Below, piece after piece: positions 1 to 4,232 of a stretch of 6,902 nt of DNA (positions are counted from its first letter, which is position 1; every line of letters begins with the position of its first letter). The DNA is from Acidobacteriota bacterium. Lineage in GTDB: Bacteria; Acidobacteriota; Terriglobia; UBA7540. The translations under genes and the position numbers were made by a program. Under the pieces are notes generated by a model that saw only the letters and a program-made list of their open reading frames with translations, was not told the origin of the DNA and searched no databases. The stretch lies in NCBI GenBank assembly GCA_021780055.1, contig JAJXZM010000495.1, positions 1 through 6,902 on the forward strand. Reading direction: 5' to 3'.

Positions 1-951
1 GCGTAACTCCGCCGGAATCCATTGCAAACCGAACTTCTTATAGACTTCTTCTTCGGTCCGGCTCGCCAGGACCTTGTCGCCTTCAAACAGACCGTACTCG
101 CTCAGTTTCCATCCCCGCTTCTTCGCGCGTTCCCGCAACGCGATGTTGTGCTCTTTTGAGCCGGTAAAGTACATCAGCGCCGCACCGTATTTTTCACGCT
201 CCAGCAGCCGGACATCAACCTGCAGGCCATTCTTCAGCTTGACACTGGCCTTGTCTGCGCCCTTGCCCAGAATCTGGTCAACACCGGGATACCTGGAAAA
301 GTGTTCCGCAATTGTCGCGTGGTCGCTTCCAATTACCAGCAAGTCGAGATCGCCAACGGTTTCACGGCCTCTGCGCAGCGAGCCTGCGGGCGTGACCTCT
401 TCCACTTCTTTCAACTCTTTCAGGTACGCGATCAGTTCCTCTGCGGTTTCATAGGCGGTGTCCAGCCGAAACCGCCCGGCGGAACGCTGGAAAGTCTCAA
501 GCGCCTTCAGAATGTTTTCTTCCGTCTTGGCGCTCACACCGGGCAAGCCATGCAAGCGTCCGGCCTTCACGGCTTTTTCAAGGTCCTCGACAGTGTGGAC
601 CCCCAGTTCCTTGTAAAACAGGCGGACTTTCTGCGGGCCCACTCCCTGCAGTTCAAGAAGTTGCAACAGGCTTCGCGGGACTTTCTTCAGCAACTCCTGG
701 TGATAAGTGCACTTGCCTGTTTCTACCAATTCTTTGATCTTGCCGGCCAGATCTTCGCCGACGCCCGGGATTTCTGTCAGCTTGCGGCTGGGATCACGGG
801 CCACGTCTTCCGCACGCTCGTGGAAGTCCTCAAGCGAGCGCCGTGCGCGATCGTAGGCTGCGGCTTTGAAAGACCATTTCGGGTCCTCCTGAAGAATCTT
901 CATCAGGTTGCTTATTTCTTCAAAGACGGCAGCTATTTCTCGGTTTTCCAT
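1..951 (-). CDS. polX: DNA polymerase X (family X, bacterial PolX type), N-terminal part, cut by window edge
   Basis: The minus strand is open from an ATG at 951-949 to base 1, giving 317 residues with no stop. Bacterial PolX proteins are gap-filling repair polymerases of the DNA polymerase beta superfamily, acting in the cytoplasm on short gaps during base excision repair. An N-terminal helical domain (about 1-90) contains a helix-hairpin-helix motif (IPGVGEDLAGKI, 61-72). Further hairpin motifs lie at 101-112 (LQGVGPQKVRLF) and 136-147. The palm begins with GSLRRGRETVGDLDLLV at 190-206; Asp201 and Asp203 are the metal-binding pair and Asp246 in VDVRLL is the expected third carboxylate. YFTGS (261-265) and GWKLSEYGLF (280-289) match the nucleotide-binding part of the family. 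Typical bacterial members run to about 570-580 residues with a C-terminal PHP 3'-5' exonuclease domain, which would lie left of base 1. The start is supported by a well-placed Shine-Dalgarno sequence. It is transcribed divergently from the kinase operon. Family assignment is very secure; presence of the PHP domain is inferred. Confidence 0.95.
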   Translation of the reverse strand, partial: MENREIAAVFEEISNLMKILQEDPKWSFKAAAYDRARRSLEDFHERAEDVARDPSRKLTEIPGVGEDLAGKIKELVETGKCTYHQELLKKVPRSLLQLLELQGVGPQKVRLFYKELGVHTVEDLEKAVKAGRLHGLPGVSAKTEENILKALETFQRSAGRFRLDTAYETAEELIAYLKELKEVEEVTPAGSLRRGRETVGDLDLLVIGSDHATIAEHFSRYPGVDQILGKGADKASVKLKNGLQVDVRLLEREKYGAALMYFTGSKEHNIALRERAKKRGWKLSEYGLFEGDKVLASRTEEEVYKKFGLQWIPAELR

Positions 952-956
952 AACGG

Positions 957-966
957 CCTCTTTCCT
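957..966 (-). promoter_or_regulatory. Ribosome binding site of polX
   Basis: On the minus strand the sequence AGGAAAGAGG lies five bases upstream of the ATG at 951-949. It is purine-rich, with a GAGG core complementary to the 3' end of 16S rRNA, and it fixes the start codon of the polymerase gene. Confidence 0.75.
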
Positions 967-1078
967 GTTTGAGTTCACTGAAGTATCAAGCCACGAGTGC
1001 AGCTAACGAGGGCCGGTCTCAGCCTCTGATCGATAACCCTTCCGCTTACATTATGTTACCAGTTCTTTCCCGCGGATG

Positions 1079-1108
1079 TTTCCTTGAAGGGCGGCTCGGT
1101 GTTAGAAT
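1079..1108 (+). promoter_or_regulatory. Possible promoter of the kinase-regulator operon
   Basis: TAGAAT at 1103-1108 resembles a -10 hexamer (four of six bases match TATAAT) and lies four bases before the preferred kinase ATG at 1113. The best -35 candidate at near-usual spacing is a weak TTTCCT at 1079-1084, 18 bases upstream; TTGAAG at 1084-1089 is a better hexamer but only 13 bases away. If the -10 is real, transcription would begin at about the start codon, giving a leaderless or very short-leader mRNA. The rest of the 952-1112 gap shows only the polX ribosome binding site and two short near-palindromes (TTCACTGAA at 974-982 and ACATTATGT at 1048-1056) of unknown meaning. Confidence 0.25.
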
Positions 1109-1112
1109 CTGC

Positions 1113-2723
1113 ATGCGTAACAACATGACGCTTCGCCGGCTTGGATTACAGGGCAAAATCGTCCTTATCATCGCGGTGGCGGTTATCTCCGTCGTTGCGG
1201 TCTCGACCTATATTGCCATGCTCCTCACCCGCCAACTGGTGGAGGAGGACACCTATCGCAAGGCGCTGGCGCAGGCGCGATCCATTGCGCAGCAACTTGT
1301 GGATGAGCACGCGCTTGAGAATCCACCCGTCCTGGTGCGCGCGCTTCGGCAACTGGAGCATGATTTCCCCAGCATTACCCAGGCAGATGTTTTTACTCAT
1401 ATCCCTGAGCATCGACTGGTTGCCACAACCGACCCCAACGGGAAAGTTCTGGAGCTTGACCACATTCGGGGCATTCAGAACTACAACGACTATCAGCAAG
1501 ACGACTCCGACCAGATCACCATTGATACGCCCGACGGCAATTACTGGATTATGGGGACAACCATTCGTCATGACGGGCAATCGATTGCATGCCTCAACCT
1601 CAAGGTCTCGAAGCTGCACCTGAGCGTGATTACCGAACGACTGGTTCTTCGCAACCTTCTGGTGACGCTTGCTGGTCTGGCATTCCTGATGCTGGTGATT
1701 CATGTCTTTTTCCTCCAGGGCATTCGCAAGCCCGTCAAGGAAATGATCCGGGTGATGGATTCCGCTGAAGGCAAATCTCTGCAGGCGCGTGCGCGTGTGA
1801 GAAGCCATGATGAAATCGGGCAACTGGCTGAACGTCTGAACCGCATGCTGGCACGCGTAGAAAGCTTTAATGCAGAGCTCGGGCAAAAGGTCCAGGACGC
1901 GACTGCCGAGCTTGCGCGTCGCAACGAAGAATTGAAGCGAATCAACGAGGAATTGTTTGAAACACAGAAGACGTTGGCGCGTTCCGAGCGGCTTGCAATT
2001 GCTGGACAACTGGCCGCCGGACTGGCCCACGAAATCGGGACGCCATTGAACTCAATTTCCGGGCACGTGCAGTTGCTGGCACGGCAGGGAGTGGGGGGGG
2101 CCGCAGGAGCCCGGCGGCTTGAAATTATCGAGCGCCAGATTGACAGTATTGTGCGGAGCGTAAAACAATTGCTTTCCTGGACCCGCCAGTTTGATCTCCG
2201 GCTGGAGAAAGTTGACGTCGCGCAGCTTCTGGAAGACTCGTTAACGCTCTCTTCTCCCACGCTGCAGCACCGGAACATTCATGTCGTGATGGACTGGGTT
2301 CGCAACTGCCCCCAGGTCTATGCCGACCCGGGTTACCTGCAGCAGGTGTTTCTGAACCTGATCAACAACAGCATGGACGCAATGCCCACTGGAGGGACAT
2401 TGACAACCCGAACGCGCTTTCCGGCTTCTGATCAGGAAAAGGCATTGATGATTAAGATGGAGGATACCGGCGTCGGAATTGCGCAGGAGACCTTGAAGCG
2501 TATCTTTGAGCCGATGTTTACAACCAAGAGGCTTGGTACCGGGGCCGGCCTGGGGCTTGCCATTTCTGACCAGATTATTCGTCAGCACAAGGGTAGCATT
2601 ACTGCCGAGAGTGAACCCGGACACGGTACGCGGTTTACTATCATTCTGCCTTTGGATTGCCGTAAGCGGATTGAGGCGGAGGCGGGCACGTCCCGGGTCT
2701 CCAAAGTTGAATCTCCCGCATAG
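1113..2723 (+). CDS. Membrane-bound sensor histidine kinase (NtrB/AtoS-like)
   Basis: This 536-residue inner-membrane sensor kinase should autophosphorylate on His and pass the phosphate to the regulator encoded next. Order of parts: transmembrane segment at about 15-38; an extracytoplasmic sensor region of about 140 residues (39-178), resembling a Cache-like fold but not confidently classifiable by eye; second transmembrane segment at about 179-202; HAMP linker at about 202-255, including SHDEIGQLAERLN; heptad-rich coiled coil at about 256-292; then the DHp domain with AHEIGTPLNSI, where His306 is the phosphoacceptor. The ATPase domain has the N box NLINNSMDAM (415-424), G1 DTGVGI (451-456), F box FEPMFTTK (465-472) and G2 GTGAGLGLA (475-483), so all catalytic boxes are intact. 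There is no cytoplasmic PAS domain. The frame stays open upstream to a TTG at 969, but those extra 48 residues look like untranslated leader. Met1 (1113) or Met5 (1125) is the likely start; neither has a clear Shine-Dalgarno sequence. The input signal is unknown. Confidence 0.93.
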   Translation: MRNNMTLRRLGLQGKIVLIIAVAVISVVAVSTYIAMLLTRQLVEEDTYRKALAQARSIAQQLVDEHALENPPVLVRALRQLEHDFPSITQADVFTHIPEHRLVATTDPNGKVLELDHIRGIQNYNDYQQDDSDQITIDTPDGNYWIMGTTIRHDGQSIACLNLKVSKLHLSVITERLVLRNLLVTLAGLAFLMLVIHVFFLQGIRKPVKEMIRVMDSAEGKSLQARARVRSHDEIGQLAERLNRMLARVESFNAELGQKVQDATAELARRNEELKRINEELFETQKTLARSERLAIAGQLAAGLAHEIGTPLNSISGHVQLLARQGVGGAAGARRLEIIERQIDSIVRSVKQLLSWTRQFDLRLEKVDVAQLLEDSLTLSSPTLQHRNIHVVMDWVRNCPQVYADPGYLQQVFLNLINNSMDAMPTGGTLTTRTRFPASDQEKALMIKMEDTGVGIAQETLKRIFEPMFTTKRLGTGAGLGLAISDQIIRQHKGSITAESEPGHGTRFTIILPLDCRKRIEAEAGTSRVSKVESPA

Positions 2724-2759
2724 CAGATGTAGGGTGGAAGTCAGGCATTTCAGAACTTT

Positions 2760-4136
2760 ATGGCAAATCGAAACGCAAAGATTCTTGTAGTAGACGACGA
2801 TGGGGACACTCGCGATCTGCTTTCTGAGGTATTGGAATCTGAGGGCTACCAGGTGGTCGCAGCTTCCGGTGCGCAGGAGGCCCTTGCGGCCGGCAAGACG
2901 GCTCACTTCGATGTCATCCTGAGCGACATACGGCTGGGACCGGAGTTGAACGGTTTGGATGTGCTGCGTGCGTTCAAGTCGATCCAACCGGACTCAGAAG
3001 TCATCCTGATAACGGCTTTTGGATCCATGGAGACAGCCATAGAAGCGGTCAAGGCGGGGGCGTTCGATTATCTTTCCAAGCCATTCAAGATTGAAGATGT
3101 GTTGAACCGGGTTTGTCGAGCCCTTGAGAACCGCAACCTGGTGCGGGAAACGCGCAACCTGGTCCCTCCGCCCGCTGAAACTGCTCCGCTATCTTCTTTG
3201 GTGGGCCGCAGCCCCGCCATGCTTGAAGTTTACAAAAAGATCGGGATGGTTGCTGATTCGCGAGCAACCGTGCTGATCACTGGTGAGAGTGGAACCGGCA
3301 AAGAACTCGTGGCGCGCGCCATACATGCCAACGGACCGAGGGCCCGGCAGCGTTTCATGGCTGTTAACTGTGGAGCGTTTACAGAGTCTCTGCTGGAGTC
3401 TGAACTCTTCGGGCATGTGCGTGGCTCCTTTACCGGCGCCAGCGTAAACAAGGTCGGCATTTTTGAAGATGCCAACGGCGGTACGGTATTCCTCGATGAA
3501 GTATCAGAGATGAGTCCCGCCCTTCAGGTCAAACTGCTGCGCACGATAGAAGCTCAGGAAGTGCGGCCGGTTGGTTCTAACCAGTCCATTCGGATTGACG
3601 TCCGCATGATAGCTGCTTCAAACCGAAACCTTGCGGGTCTGGTGGCTGAAGGTAAATTCCGCGAAGACCTTTTTTACCGCCTTCGAGTCATAGAAATCGA
3701 TTTGCCGCCACTACGGGAACGCGCGGAAGATATTCCTTTGCTGGTGGCCCATTTTTTGCAGAAGCTGGGCGCCGAAGGCGGGCGCACGCTGACCATTTCT
3801 CCTGAGGCGCTTTCCGCCATGGTTTCTTACGCATGGCCGGGTAATGTCCGTGAATTGCTGAACACGCTGGAGTCGATTGCAGCACTGAATCGTTCCGGAG
3901 TGATCACGCTCCAGGACCTGCCTTCCAAGCTTTGTATCGGTCGTCAAGACAGCACAAGCACCGAGGCGCTATTTGCCGGATTGCCGTCGCTCGAAGAACT
4001 TGGCAGGCGTTACCTTGCCTATGTTTTGAAGGTGACCGATTACAACAAGTCGCAGGCCGCGGATATCCTGGGGATAAGCCGGAACACCATCTATCGAATG
4101 ACCTGTCAACTGCCGCCTGACGACGAAAAGCTTTGA
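2760..4136 (+). CDS. Sigma-54-dependent response regulator, NtrC family
   Basis: This 458-residue transcription activator is the evident partner of the upstream kinase, whose stop lies 36 bases before its start. The receiver domain (about 5-122) has the acidic pocket Asp12-Asp14, phosphoacceptor Asp56 in LSDIRL, Thr85 and Lys107 in SKPF. The AAA+ domain (about 145-385) has Walker A GESGTGKE (175-182), the sigma-54 contact loop GSFTGA (222-227, a variant of GAFTGA), Walker B GGTVFLDE (240-247), arginine-finger region FREDLFYRLR (300-309) and sensor II WPGNVREL (359-366). A Fis-type helix-turn-helix at about 428-447 (SQAADILGISRNTIYRM) ends close to the C-terminus. Phosphorylation should promote assembly of the ATPase ring, which remodels the sigma-54 closed complex at promoters with upstream enhancer sites. 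A TAG codon at 2730-2732 closes the frame upstream and no other start precedes ATG 2760. The nearest purine-rich stretch (GGTGGAAG, 2733-2740) is about 19 bases away, so initiation may rely on coupling. Target genes are not identifiable. Confidence 0.95.
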   Translation: MANRNAKILVVDDDGDTRDLLSEVLESEGYQVVAASGAQEALAAGKTAHFDVILSDIRLGPELNGLDVLRAFKSIQPDSEVILITAFGSMETAIEAVKAGAFDYLSKPFKIEDVLNRVCRALENRNLVRETRNLVPPPAETAPLSSLVGRSPAMLEVYKKIGMVADSRATVLITGESGTGKELVARAIHANGPRARQRFMAVNCGAFTESLLESELFGHVRGSFTGASVNKVGIFEDANGGTVFLDEVSEMSPALQVKLLRTIEAQEVRPVGSNQSIRIDVRMIAASNRNLAGLVAEGKFREDLFYRLRVIEIDLPPLRERAEDIPLLVAHFLQKLGAEGGRTLTISPEALSAMVSYAWPGNVRELLNTLESIAALNRSGVITLQDLPSKLCIGRQDSTSTEALFAGLPSLEELGRRYLAYVLKVTDYNKSQAADILGISRNTIYRMTCQLPPDDEKL

Positions 4137-4148
4137 AAAGAGTGTTTG

Positions 4149-4177
4149 CTTATCAGGCACGGACTGTAAGGTTTTTT
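4149..4177 (+). terminator. Probable intrinsic terminator after the two-component operon
   Basis: Twelve bases after the regulator's stop, CTTA-T-CAG (4149-4156) can pair with CTGTAAG (4164-4170). This gives seven base pairs with one bulged T (4153) and a seven-base loop, followed by one G and six T residues (4172-4177). The shape fits a Rho-independent terminator. The stem is short and only three of its seven pairs are G-C, so it may be weak or leaky. Confidence 0.45.
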
Positions 4178-4204
4178 GTCACCCGCTCGAATCATCCCTG
4201 TAGC
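4176..4204 (+). promoter_or_regulatory. Possible promoter of the propeller protein gene
   Basis: TTGTCA at 4176-4181 matches the TTGACA -35 consensus at four of six positions and is followed after 17 bases by a weak -10-like TGTAGC at 4199-4204. It lies just after the terminator-like T tract and would leave a short leader before the Shine-Dalgarno sequence. The match is modest and could be chance. No sigma-54 -24/-12 element was found in this gap. Confidence 0.25.
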
Positions 4205-4220
4205 CTTGCCTATTCTCTGC

Positions 4221-4226
4221 GAGAGG
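4221..4226 (+). promoter_or_regulatory. Ribosome binding site of the propeller protein gene
   Basis: GAGAGG lies six bases before the ATG at 4233. Together with the signal peptide that starts at this ATG, it fixes the start of the exported protein. Confidence 0.7.
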
Positions 4227-4232
4227 TTTGCC

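Noticed and set aside
301..972. Plus-strand open frame of 223 codons over the left part of the window.
   Set aside because: It is antisense to polX, whose protein shows intact helix-hairpin-helix and catalytic motifs; the antisense translation shows no recognisable domain.
1010..1023. GG-N10-GC spacing that could suggest a sigma-54 promoter upstream of the kinase.
   Set aside because: Only the invariant GG and GC match; the TGGCAC and TTGC flanks are absent, and such spacing is expected by chance in GC-rich DNA.
1048..1056. Palindrome-like ACATTATGT in the divergent gap as a possible operator.
   Set aside because: The arms are only four bases, do not extend convincingly, and no second copy was seen nearby.
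969..1112. In-frame upstream extension of the kinase from a TTG codon (48 extra residues).
   Set aside because: The added residues look like translated leader, lack a membrane or domain pattern, and the TTG start overlaps the polX ribosome binding region. The first transmembrane segment fits a start at 1113 or 1125.
1146..2030. Minus-strand open frame of 294 codons inside the kinase gene.
   Set aside because: It is a shadow of the kinase, which has complete H, N, G1, F and G2 boxes in the plus frame; no domain is visible in the antisense product.
2241..2987. Minus-strand open frame of 248 codons spanning the kinase-regulator junction.
   Set aside because: It is antisense to two clear coding genes and shows no recognisable motifs.
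4156..4169. GGCAC at 4156-4160 as the -24 element of a sigma-54 promoter for the propeller gene.
   Set aside because: The bases at the -12 position are AA and not GC, and the stretch is part of the terminator-like hairpin.
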